DNA of 57,350 nt from Bodo saltans (Eukaryota; Euglenozoa; Kinetoplastea; Eubodonida; Bodonidae): assembly GCA_001460835.1 (NCBI GenBank), contig CYKH01001782.1, positions 1 through 57,350 on the forward strand. The letters are read 5' to 3'. The position numbers and the translations under genes were made by a program. A model generated the notes under the pieces. The model was not told where the DNA came from. It saw only the letters and a program-made list of their open reading frames with translations, and made no database searches. Of this stretch, positions 38,146-47,300 are shown in pieces (the stretch's first letter is position 1; every line of letters begins with the position of its first letter).

Positions 38146-38829
38146 ATGCTGCGCCTCTCGCTGCGACGACTTCAGTTCGTGCGAGCAGGAAGCAATCACG
38201 AGCATCGTCCTCAGCAGCCCCATCATCACAATCATCACAACCAACAGCGGCACGGCAACAACCATACTGGGAACAACGGCAACAACAGCGGCGCACCCCA
38301 TGGTGCATCACAGCAAAAACTCCCGTCTGAAACGTCAACGCACATCTCAACGGCAGCAAACATGTCACATCATCAGCATCCAAAAGCGATAGCGTCAGCC
38401 TCACCACCAATTGTTTCATCACCTCCCCCCTCTTCATCATCGCTTGTCGAACAGCAGCTGGCTGCCGCACAGTTGCGGATTACGCAGCTGTTGTGCACTC
38501 CTGACGTTGCTGCGTGGGAGCACGTCACATCAGCACTTCAATCTACAGAGCGCGACCTGCAACAGCTCATGTCCGACTTCCGGTACACACAGTTGTCATT
38601 GTCGGCGACGCATCGGGCATTACAGGAAGAGCTGCGCGAAAGCTTGACCATCTGCGCACTCAAGGAGACAACGGAACTACGGAGAGCTGCAGGGAAGGCT
38701 GAGGCGAAGGAGATGCTCAGGAAGCACATTGGGTTCCGCGCACGTAGGGTGTCTGAAATAGCACCTCCGTCGCATGCAGCGTCAAGGTCGCTTGGTGCAC
38801 GAACAACAACAACCGGTCCGCCTTCGTGA
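38146..38829 (+). CDS. hypothetical protein with mitochondrial-type N-terminus and coiled coil
   Basis: 227 residues; family not recognised. The start MLRLSLRRLQFVRAGS (Arg/Leu/Ser-rich, no acidic residue) is a good candidate mitochondrial presequence. Residues 20-75 are a His/Asn/Gln-rich low-complexity linker. Residues 100-200 form a helical, coiled-coil-like region (EQQLAAAQLRITQLL, STERDLQQLMSDFRYTQL, HRALQEELRESLTICALKET) that ends basic. No catalytic motif. Codon use and + strand position match the neighbours, which favours a real gene. Confidence 0.6.
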   Translation: MLRLSLRRLQFVRAGSNHEHRPQQPHHHNHHNQQRHGNNHTGNNGNNSGAPHGASQQKLPSETSTHISTAANMSHHQHPKAIASASPPIVSSPPPSSSSLVEQQLAAAQLRITQLLCTPDVAAWEHVTSALQSTERDLQQLMSDFRYTQLSLSATHRALQEELRESLTICALKETTELRRAAGKAEAKEMLRKHIGFRARRVSEIAPPSHAASRSLGARTTTTGPPS

Positions 38830-38990
38830 CGATAGCATAGAATGATGTGGTATGAATTCCGACGACATTTTTTTGTTGAAAGAAATGTGATCGTATTCTT
38901 TGAATTGAAAACACTCCTTTTTACATTGCGTAATAGTTTCCATTACAGTGAGGGGTAGAACAAACAAAAAGAATCGTCGTCAAACTCCAT

Positions 38991-39002
38991 TTTCCTTTTT
39001 AG
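38991..39002 (+). promoter_or_regulatory. predicted spliced-leader acceptor of the CRT-like transporter
   Basis: TTTCCTTTTTAG with AG at 39001-39002, 31 nt before the ATG at 39034; the leader has no other ATG. Confidence 0.65.
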
Positions 39003-39033
39003 AAGCCACCCACACAATTCCGAATCGAATCAA

Positions 39034-40338
39034 ATGGGCAGCAACTGGATCAGCTCTATCACATCATCGGGCAGTGTGTTGTACAAGCGTTTTGAAAGTA
39101 CACCCATAGCGGATCGTATCCGATGCACCGTGATCGTCTTGTTGATGTACGTCTCCAGCGGCATGATGTTCTTTGGCATGAACTTCTTTATTCATTCCTT
39201 TTCGTACGGGGCGAACACGTTTGTGTCGCTGTTTATTCCGGCAGTGTTCTGGGCAATCATGTTTCTTGTGCCGCTGCTCGGATACCGGTTGCACTTGTCT
39301 CGCCAAGATGCGGCGACTGCGGAGAAGGGGAAGCTTTTGTCTGGGAGAACTCCTGGGTTACCCTCGGTGTCGTCCGTCTCTCCATCATTGCAAGGACCGT
39401 ACCTCGATGCCGGGCTAGAAACAGGCTCCACAACCGCAACGACCGTTCGACATCGTGTATGGGGCGCTAGATTTGTTGCTCTCTTGTGTACGATGGGCCT
39501 GGTGGATGCCCTCGGTGGGTTAACAGCAGTCTACGCTGCCCTCCACGTGCCAGTGCTCGTGCAAGCGCTCCTTATCGCCGGGGCACCAATGTACACGTTT
39601 GTGTTCGCGAAGATTTTCTTTCCAACAAGTGTTCGGCCCATCACAGTGTCGTGTGTGCTGAGCGCCGTGTTGCTGCTCGGGGGCATAGGCCTCGCGTTAG
39701 TCCCCCAAATACAAAGCCCTGACCATTCCGTCTACGTGTCAGCTGAGTGGCTGATGATCTACGTGGCCTCAGCAATGCTGCCGGCACTGCTTAACGTTGT
39801 CCAGGGAAGGTTCTTGAGCGATTACACGACGCAGTTTCGCACACCGATTGAGTGTAAGATGACCGCGCTGTGTGGTGATACATTCACCCAAGTATTTATT
39901 ACGGCAACCTTCTTGCCGCTCGACGCTCTTCCTCATTTTGGCGCCTCTGCCACTGTCAGTGATTCTTGGACGGGGTTCGTGGATGGGACGCATTGCATTT
40001 TCTTTTTATGCGACAACACGTTTGCGTACTTTCTCATCTACGTACTCGGCATGTACTTCAATCGCATCTCGTTCACCTACCTCAACTATTACAACCCGAC
40101 TGTGGGTGCGGTGGTTGGGCAACTCACGCAGCCGATCAACACCTGTCTGTTATTGTTGTTCCCGACGCTCAACGTGTTCGGCCAGCCAGGGTCGTGGTGG
40201 TGCACCTTGGGGTGCTTTCTTCTCACCACTGGGTCAATGCTGCTGCTCATCGCGTGGCATGAGGCACCGGCGACAAGTGCGATTGAGGAAGACAATGAGG
40301 GCGTGTTCGATGGGGTCGTGGTGGGTGAGCAGCAGTGA
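39034..40338 (+). CDS. CRT-like transporter (drug/metabolite transporter superfamily)
   Basis: 434 residues with about ten predicted membrane helices: IRCTVIVLLMYVSSGMMFF, TFVSLFIPAVFWAIMFLVPL, then after a hydrophilic loop FVALLCTMGLVDALGGLTAV, LVQALLIAGAPMYTFVF, VLSAVLLLGGIGLALVP, WLMIYVASAMLPALLNVVQG, and a C-terminal set around FAYFLIYVLGMYF and LNYYNPTVGAVVGQL. The order and the helix 3-4 motif VYAALHVPVLVQALLIAGAP are those of chloroquine-resistance-transporter-like (CRT-like) proteins of the DMT superfamily. CRT family members sit in lysosome-like or vacuolar membranes and export small amines, amino acids or peptides; the substrate here is unknown. Length is close to Plasmodium CRT. 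The first ATG follows a clean splice acceptor. Confidence 0.85.
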   Translation: MGSNWISSITSSGSVLYKRFESTPIADRIRCTVIVLLMYVSSGMMFFGMNFFIHSFSYGANTFVSLFIPAVFWAIMFLVPLLGYRLHLSRQDAATAEKGKLLSGRTPGLPSVSSVSPSLQGPYLDAGLETGSTTATTVRHRVWGARFVALLCTMGLVDALGGLTAVYAALHVPVLVQALLIAGAPMYTFVFAKIFFPTSVRPITVSCVLSAVLLLGGIGLALVPQIQSPDHSVYVSAEWLMIYVASAMLPALLNVVQGRFLSDYTTQFRTPIECKMTALCGDTFTQVFITATFLPLDALPHFGASATVSDSWTGFVDGTHCIFFLCDNTFAYFLIYVLGMYFNRISFTYLNYYNPTVGAVVGQLTQPINTCLLLLFPTLNVFGQPGSWWCTLGCFLLTTGSMLLLIAWHEAPATSAIEEDNEGVFDGVVVGEQQ

Positions 40339-40623
40339 CAACAGGATCTCCTAGTGTGTGTGTGAAGTGAGGTTGTCGAAGAAAGGTGCGAAAGAGTGAA
40401 GTGAACGAACGAGTCAAAGTGTTGCCAATTGTTTGTTTTTGTTGTGAGTGAGATATTTGATCAGTTGCGCGTGTCCACAAGTTCTTTTTGAATTAAAAAA
40501 ATCGTATGCGTTTCTGTGAACGCGCAAAAAAAGGCTGTAATGTTCTCATTTTTTCTCCCCCACATCGCACTCGTTTCCCTGGCACATCATACGTAACGGT
40601 AGCTTACACAGCACTTCACCAAG

Positions 40624-41934
40624 ATGGGGAAGGATAAGGTTCACATGTCCCTGGTCGTCATCGGCCACGTCGATGCCGGCAAGTCCACTGCCACTGGTCA
40701 CTTGATCTACAAGTGCGGTGGTATTGACAAGCGCACGATCGAGAAGTTCGAGAAGGAAGCCGCCGAAATCGGCAAGGCCTCCTTCAAGTACGCGTGGGTT
40801 CTTGACAAGCTGAAGGCTGAGCGCGAGCGCGGTATCACCATCGATATCGCTCTCTGGAAGTTCGAGTCCCCCAAGTCCGTCTTCACCATCATTGATGCCC
40901 CCGGCCACTGGTCACTTGATCTACAAGTGCGGTGGTATTGACAAGCGCACGATCGAGAAGTTCGAGAAGGAAGCCGCCGAAATCGGCAAGGCCTCCTTCA
41001 AGTACGCGTGGGTTCTTGACAAGCTGAAGGCTGAGCGCGAGCGCGGTATCACCATCGATATCGCTCTCTGGAAGTTCGAGTCCCCCAAGTCCGTCTTCAC
41101 CATCATTGATGCCCCCGGACACCGTGACTTCATCAAGAACATGATTACCGGAACCTCCCAGGCTGATGCCGCCGTCCTCGTGATTGCCTCCGGCACTGGC
41201 GAGTTCGAGGCTGGCTTCTCCAAGGACGGCCAGACCCGCGAGCACGCCCTGCTCGCCTTCACCCTCGGCGTCAAGCAGATGGTCGTTGCTTGCAACAAGA
41301 TGGANNNNNNNNNNNNNNNNNNNNNNNNNNNNNNNNNNNNNNNNNNNNNNNNNNNNNNNNNNNNNNNNNNNNNNNNNNNNNNNNNNNNNNNNNNNNNNNN
41401 NNNNNNNNNNNNNNNNNNNNNNNNNNNNNNNNNNNNNNNNNNNNNNNNNNNNNNNNNNNNNNNNNNNNNNNNNNNNNNNNNNNNNNNNNNNNNNNNNNNN
41501 NNNNNNNNNNNNNNNNNNNNNNNNNNNNNNNNNNNNNNNNNNNNNNNNNNNNNNNNNNNNNNNNNNNNNNNNNNNNNNNNNNNNNNNNNNNNNNNNNNNN
41601 NNNNATCGCTAACGGTTACTCCCCCGTCCTCGATTGCCACACCAGCCACATCGCCTGCAAGTTCGCCGTGATCGAGTCGAAGATTGACCGTCGTTCCGGC
41701 AAGGAGGTCGAGAAGGAGCCCAAGGCGATCAAGTCTGGCGATGCCGCGATCGTGAAGATGGTCCCCCAGAAGCCGATGTGCGTGGAAAGTTTTGTTGAGT
41801 ACCCCCCTCTCGGCCGCTTCGCCGTCCGTGATATGCGCCAGACCGTCGCCGTCGGTGTCATCAAGTCGGTCGTGAAGAAGGAGGCATCCAGCGGCAAGGT
41901 CACCAAGGCCGCCGTCAAGGCCGGCAAGAAGTAA
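40624..41934 (+). CDS. EF1A: translation elongation factor EF-1 alpha, disrupted by duplication and gap
   Basis: EF-1alpha delivers aminoacyl-tRNA to the ribosome as a GTPase. The start [20 protein letters not shown] has the G1 motif [14 protein letters not shown] (G3) and VACNKMD (G4) are present. Then N at 41305-41604, and the C-terminus resumes at [19 protein letters not shown] and ends AVKAGKK. The family is about 449 residues; the visible parts total about 265 once duplication is discounted, so about 550 nt is missing and the 300-N gap is nominal. A 214-bp tandem duplication (40691-40904 and 40905-41118) shifts the frame by +1. Third positions are dominated by C/G, as expected for a highly expressed gene. 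EF-1alpha is commonly a multicopy tandem array in kinetoplastids, which favours misassembly over a pseudogene. Confidence 0.9.
40691..41118 (+). repeat. 214-bp tandem duplication in EF-1 alpha
   Basis: 40691-40904 is repeated at 40905-41118 with essentially no divergence. The junction has short microhomology: CCACTGG lies before the first copy and at the joint. 214 is not a multiple of three, so the frame is lost. Confidence 0.9.
41305..41604. other. assembly gap of 300 N
   Basis: Run of exactly 300 N within EF-1alpha. The family length suggests the real missing segment is about 550 nt. Confidence 0.97.
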
Positions 41935-42637
41935 TCACTTTCCAGAGGTTTTTTTGCCCTTCTCCTGTGTGAGCATGCGTCAGAGTAAAAACCCCCACCA
42001 ATGAGAGAGAGAATAAAGAAACAAAATACACCCCAAAATGGTAGTAATTTCTAATATTCATGTTTCTCCTTTCCAACCGGCCTGTATTGCTGGTGATCGA
42101 GTGAAACGAACAGCACATTGCTTTTGTTGGAGCGGTTGAGGAGCCTCATCGCATCGCAACGCATTTTGTTAATGCTCCCTCATTTTTCGATCAACCTCTT
42201 TTGTTTTTTCTTCTTCTTTGGGCGGGTGGAGAAAATCACACACACAACACACAACCGATTGTCTATTCTTGCAATTTTGTCTGCTTTTCTTTTTCCTTTT
42301 CACCCCTATGACGAATCTCAAAGATATAGTCCTTGTCCACACAGCCCCATACAATTACCATAGAGAACAAAATTATTCCCCGCCAAACGTTTTTTCCCCG
42401 TGATTAATGTTGGTTTTCATTTGGGGGGCTCTCTTGCGCCGCTTCTACTTCAACAGAACAAAAATGTTCCCTTGGAATGTTCCTTTGCCTTTTCCTTTTT
42501 CTTCTTCCGGGTGTAGAAATAATATCACACACAGAAAGGTGCAAAAGTCGAATCAAATTTTCCAGGACACACACAACACACAACTAATTGTCTATTCTTG
42601 CAATTTTGTACACATATCACAAACGAGGGCAAAACAA
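41935..42637 (+). other. intergenic region, 703 nt, with a duplicated leader segment
   Basis: 3' UTR of EF-1alpha and leader of the LRR gene. A 43-bp segment ending ATTGTCTATTCTTGCAATTT occurs at 42238-42280 and again at 42567-42609 (offset 329) with two substitutions; T/C-rich tracts upstream of both copies are also alike. The second is adjacent to the acceptor at 42515-42516. No gene seen. Confidence 0.6.
42481..42516 (+). promoter_or_regulatory. predicted spliced-leader acceptor of the LRR gene at 42638
   Basis: T/C tract (CCTTTTTCTTCTTCC within it) ending GTGTAG, AG at 42515-42516. No ATG occurs between here and 42638, which decides the start. Confidence 0.6.
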
Positions 42638-43453
42638 ATGGCACTTATTGAAAATTCTGTCCTGAAGGCCCTCGCACTGGACCTGACGTCGCTGAACGAC
42701 CTCCCGTCGTCGGTTGTGAGCGCAGCGAGCAGCGTGAAGGAGGCGAACTTCAGCTTCAACGCCATTGCCGCGGAGACGCTTGGGGCGCTGGCGCCGTTTG
42801 CGAAGCTGGAGGTGCTGGTGCTGGACAACAACGACCTGTCGTCGCTGAGCGCGCTGCCGTCGCTGCCGGTGCTGAAGACGCTGTGGCTGAACAACAACGG
42901 GCTGGACGACCTGGAGGAGCTGCTGAACGTGCTGGCGCGTCAGTGCCCGCAGCTGGAGTACCTGTCGCTGCTGCGCAACCCGTGCTGCCCGAACGAGCTG
43001 ATTGGGAAACAGGAGACGGAGTACCGGCGGTACCGGCTGTACACGAAGTTCCGCCTGCCTGTGCTGAAGAACCTGGACGCGACGAAGTTTACGGACGCGG
43101 AGGCGACGGAGGCCCGCGAGAAGGGCAAGTTCTTTCGAACAGTTGCACAGAAAACAACGACAAGTGCATCGGCTAGCGGAGGCGACGTTCCATCAGCGAG
43201 CGAAGCAGAGTCAAGCGCCGGTAAGAGCACCGCCCCGACATCCACTACAGCAGCAGCTGGCGCATCGGCTGGTGATGATGATGAAGAAGATCTTTTTGCG
43301 AAATTTGACAAGAAGAAGCAGGATGCTGCAGCAGCAAGCGGTGCCCCTGGTGGTGCACCACAAACGCAAGGCCCTTTCTTCACACAGCAGCGACATTTTT
43401 ATAGCGGCAAGACGAGCGAGGGGAACCGCTTCATTAAGGACGATGTACTGTGA
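42638..43453 (+). CDS. leucine-rich-repeat protein, U2A'/LRRC-type cap
   Basis: 271 residues. Repeats: LALDLTSLNDLPSSVVSAA, KEANFSFNAIAAETLGAL, LEVLVLDNNDLSSLSALPSL and LKTLWLNNNGLDDLEELLNV, then the LRRcap-like LEYLSLLRNPCCPNE and YRRYRLYTKFRLPVLKNLDA. This cap (...RNP....YR.Y.....P.L..LD) is typical of SDS22/U2A'/LRRC proteins, protein-interaction modules often found in cilia or splicing. After residue 166 the protein is Ala/Ser/Gly-rich with an acidic patch and ends HFYSGKTSEGNRFIKDDVL. An upstream in-frame ATG at 42407 exists but lies before the predicted splice acceptor. Codon use is almost wholly G/C-ending up to about 43135 and then changes abruptly. Confidence 0.82.
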   Translation: MALIENSVLKALALDLTSLNDLPSSVVSAASSVKEANFSFNAIAAETLGALAPFAKLEVLVLDNNDLSSLSALPSLPVLKTLWLNNNGLDDLEELLNVLARQCPQLEYLSLLRNPCCPNELIGKQETEYRRYRLYTKFRLPVLKNLDATKFTDAEATEAREKGKFFRTVAQKTTTSASASGGDVPSASEAESSAGKSTAPTSTTAAAGASAGDDDEEDLFAKFDKKKQDAAAASGAPGGAPQTQGPFFTQQRHFYSGKTSEGNRFIKDDVL

Positions 43454-43739
43454 GCACAGCACAAAAAAGCCGCCGCAATCAACGGCGGAAAGGAACGAAG
43501 TGTGTGTGACGCAAAGGGAAGCGGGGAGAGAGGAAAAATGAATTTTATTGTTGCACTACGCGGCTCAAAAAAGAAATAAGGCAGAAAGGAACGATTTTTT
43601 TTTGTCGCACACTTCGTCACTTCTTCTTTGTCACATCTTCCACCTCCCGCCCATCTTTTTGTTTTGTCCACTGAGGAAAGCGTGTGGTGGCAGAGGGAAG
43701 CAAAGAGAGCACAACAACTACAAAAAAGAGGTCAATCAT

Positions 43740-44051
43740 ATGGACAACAACAACCGTATGACGACGGAGCTAGAGGAGCGTCGAAAAACATTCGAAGACC
43801 AAAATAAACTTCTTGATCAACTGCACAACTCTGTCCTTAATACAAGACAATTCGCCCTCACTATTGGCGATGAGCTCGGTGAGCAGGACAAGATGCTCAA
43901 CCAGTTACACAGCGGGGTGGAGGACGCGACGGAGGAGTCCAAACGCCAACAAAGGAATGTCGTTCAACTGTTGAAAGACACGAAGGATAGCGGGTTCTAC
44001 TGTTGCGTGGCAGTGCTGGTGTTAGTCATCATAGTCCTCATTGTGATCTGA
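43740..44051 (+). CDS. short Qc-SNARE (syntaxin-8/Bet1-like) with C-terminal anchor
   Basis: 103 residues: a short N-terminus, a SNARE helix (about 25-80: LLDQLHNSVLNTRQFALTIG, then DELGEQDKMLNQLHSGVEDA) with glutamine at the zero layer (GEQDKML), and a membrane anchor (YCCVAVLVLVIIVLIVI) directly at the C-terminus. The IGDELxEQxxML motif is typical of Qc-SNAREs such as syntaxin 8 and SYP7. The N-terminal regulatory domain is missing, so it is short, as in Bet1 or Use1-like SNAREs. It would form a four-helix complex with R-, Qa- and Qb-SNAREs; the compartment is unknown. 43740 is the only ATG before the SNARE helix. Confidence 0.85.
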   Translation: MDNNNRMTTELEERRKTFEDQNKLLDQLHNSVLNTRQFALTIGDELGEQDKMLNQLHSGVEDATEESKRQQRNVVQLLKDTKDSGFYCCVAVLVLVIIVLIVI

Positions 44052-44359
44052 GGTGGATGTAATTACTCCAAACAACACCACACTGGCGGAGGATGCATAT
44101 CGTTGTATGCCAACAAGTTTTCGTTTTTTTTTTTGTTGCACCCCACTGCCATCAAGACCATTCGCTCCCTCTTGCTTCTTTCAGAAAACTTAATTTTCCT
44201 TTTGTGCCAATCATTGCATGCCTTCACTTGACGTTTTTTCCCCTCCCATGAAGATTCAGAACAGAACACAACTAGGAATATTAAACTCCATTCTTCGTTT
44301 CGCGCGTTGTTTTTTTTGACGCCCAACAGTATTTCTCGTCGCCTCCATCAGCAAAGCAA
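44052..44359 (+). other. intergenic region, 308 nt
   Basis: T-rich 3' flank of the SNARE gene, then a T run at about 44309-44317 and CAACAG at 44325-44330, the likely acceptor for the gene at 44360. Nothing else seen. Confidence 0.45.
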
Positions 44360-47300
44360 ATGCGAAAACCTTCGGTATCATCATCCCCACCGCTTTCTTG
44401 GGGGGACGATCCCTCGGCTTCCCCAGCGGCGCCGTCAGAGGAGCCTTCACCGCCGCATTGTATGCTCAAACGCCACCAAAGTAGTACACCTGGTGGTGGT
44501 GTTGATATCATCCTCCCATCATCGTCGCAATCAACGAGCTGGACGTACCGATCACTACACTCCTTACGAGGAAAGGATCTGTCCACGATTTACCTGCGGA
44601 AGTGCGAGGCGGCCGCCATTCGCTCCAGCAAACGCATTGTCCACCGATTAGAGAGAATCGACAGGCACACCACCAACATTTTCGATTTGAGCGGCATTGG
44701 CCCGGCAGCATCGGTCCCTTCGTTTGAGGTTGCATTGGAGTGTGTTGCGTTGGCACATGCCATCCGCGAAGTTTCGATCAAAGCGACAGGGGCAACGCAA
44801 CACGACGTGGAAGCACTGGTGCATCACGTCTCCATGAACCCAACCGTCACGTCTGTGGACGTGTCGATGAACCATCTCCTCGATCAGCACGCTGCGACTG
44901 CATTGTGCGACTTGGCGCAACATAAAATGACATTGCAACGTGTGGTGTACGATGGCTGTGGGTTCGCTGGGTCGAAGTCTGCGGCGCACCTTGAGCGCCT
45001 TTTGGAGGCAAATAAGAAGAAATGCCAACCGATGTATCCTCCTGCCGTTGTCACTCCTCCCGCAGCTGACTCTTCTGTTTCCCCGTCCTCAGGAGCATAT
45101 GACCGAGTGGAGAGTCTCGGCATTCAACAACAACGTCGTGCCGCCTATCCACAACTGCCACAGTCAACATCACCGCTCACGTCTCCTGCCACTGCATTGT
45201 TTCGCCAACAGAGCAGCAACGCACGCCATGCAACATTCGGAGCACCAAGTCACCACCGCCACCAAGCCACTCCTCCCTTCGCGGCATCATCGACATCATC
45301 GACGCCGGTTCTGCCGCCCATTGTCTTGACCCGCTGCAGCAGCTCTGGCACCGGGTCGTCAACATCCCTACAGCACCGTAGTAAACCAGATCAGGGAGGC
45401 AGTAGCAGCCGCACTGCAACGATGCTGTCGCTGCGTACTGTCGCAGCCCAAGTCCAGAATGAACTAAGCACATCAGTTGCGGGCAGTGAAGGCAATGACC
45501 ACCTTGCGTTACCCTTGCAGTTCGACCGTTGCATCCTTGCCCCCCTTCGCCTTGCCCTTCGGTGGTTGACGTGGCAGCACACGACAGAGTCCATGGCAGT
45601 GTTGTCCATTGCTATCGTAGTCGTGTGGCTGCCGATCACAACTTCTCTCTTAGTCATTCTGCTGCTGATATGGTTCGGGAAGCGGCCGCGGGACGCGTTG
45701 ATGAGCGCGACCAAAGATGCCGCTGCGGATGGGCAATATTACATGAAGAACGCATCCTCCGTGGTGCTGTCACGACCAGGGGGCCATCACCATCATCATG
45801 TTGACCCACCAGCACCTCCACCGCAGCACGTCAGCCTGCGTAACGCATTCCATGAATTTATGTCCCCCTTCCAAACAGCGATGTATCAGCAGCAACAGAA
45901 GCAAGAATTATCTTTGTCATCTCCGATGCGCGATGCGACGGATGATGGCCCCTGTCATCGACGACCATTAGCGGCGCTCCTTGTCAGGCTTGATGGCGTG
46001 CGATGGCGACTGCACGAGGCGAGCACATCATCGACAACATCGAGTGGAGTTGTTGGCGGTTACGATGATGGGGGTGGCCGGCTAGATGAGGCGATTCATC
46101 TTCTTTTGAACCCATTCGAGGACTCCGTGAGTCCCATCGTTGATGATGTCATTCTTCGTCAGAAGCAAAACATTGGAATTGGGATGCGCAGTGCCGAGGC
46201 AGACGACAAATTAGTGAGGCAAAGCGCAGCGCTTTGTGTTCGAGTTCAGTGGCTGCTGGTGGTTGCCATCAGTGTCGCGTTTGTGACTTCTGTCTGCGGG
46301 CTCCTGATTGTCTCATCGTTGGCGTCGTTGGCTTCATCATTATCATCTCCTTCGCAAACAGCAGCAATAGCGCCGCTCGTCGTGCAGCTAAGTTCCACGA
46401 TATTTTTGGTGGGCTTGTTTTCTCTTGATGTATGGTGGCACACGCTTGTTGTGTACTGCGTTGGTTTGGTGCTCGGCGAGGCACCGTCATCCACAACAAC
46501 GAGTGCCCAAGGAATCACAGGAACGGTTGCAGGAGTGGTGACAAGTGTCTTTGCTGCTCGTGCCTCTCCTGGACCCTCATCACCTACGCCAGCAAGAGCC
46601 AGTAGCAACCGACTGCAGCTACTACACCAGCAACCGCAACAGTTGAGCGGCGGACGGGGACGGCAGCAGAAGCAACCTCCATCGTCGCGAAGCTCTAGCA
46701 ATGGTGGCAACGAACGTACGCCATCATCGGCGTTGCCTCGAGACGAGTTCCTTGAGACTGTTCGAGCTAGCACTCGGCCTCAACCACTGGACGAGCGGTA
46801 CGTACTGCCTCCTAACACTCCACCACCGCCACCGTCGCTTGGGACAGTGGGTGCAGATGACAGCGGACAGTTTCTTCTTGCTCGACCTAGCCATCATCAT
46901 CATCACATCTCATCGCTTAATTCTTCCATTCACAGCCCGTTCAGTCGCTCATCTCAACAGAATGGAGCCGCATCCTCGCCAATGATTCCGCAAGGGCGGC
47001 TCCTGTTAGAGGCCCCCACCAAAGTTGGATCGATGACGACTTCAAGCAGTGCGAAAAGTGATGCCTCACTACACAACGGCGATCATCGGTGGCTGTCTAC
47101 TGCAATGACAGCATCAACTGTTTCGTGTTGCATTCAGTCAATAGAATTTCAAATGCGAAAGAGAAGCTCGACAGCAGCAGCAGCAACAGTATCATCGTTG
47201 CGAGGAAGAATTCCCTCATCTTCGTCCTTGCCCCACCTTCGAAGCGGCGGTTCGCAGCACCACCACCAGTCTCCCCTCATGTCTCCGCACAGAGTCGAAA

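Noticed and set aside
42407-42637. N-terminal extension of the LRR protein from the ATG at 42407
   Set aside because: The extension crosses a predicted splice acceptor and a T/C tract, is Phe/Asn-rich and unlike LRR proteins; the first ATG after the acceptor is 42638.
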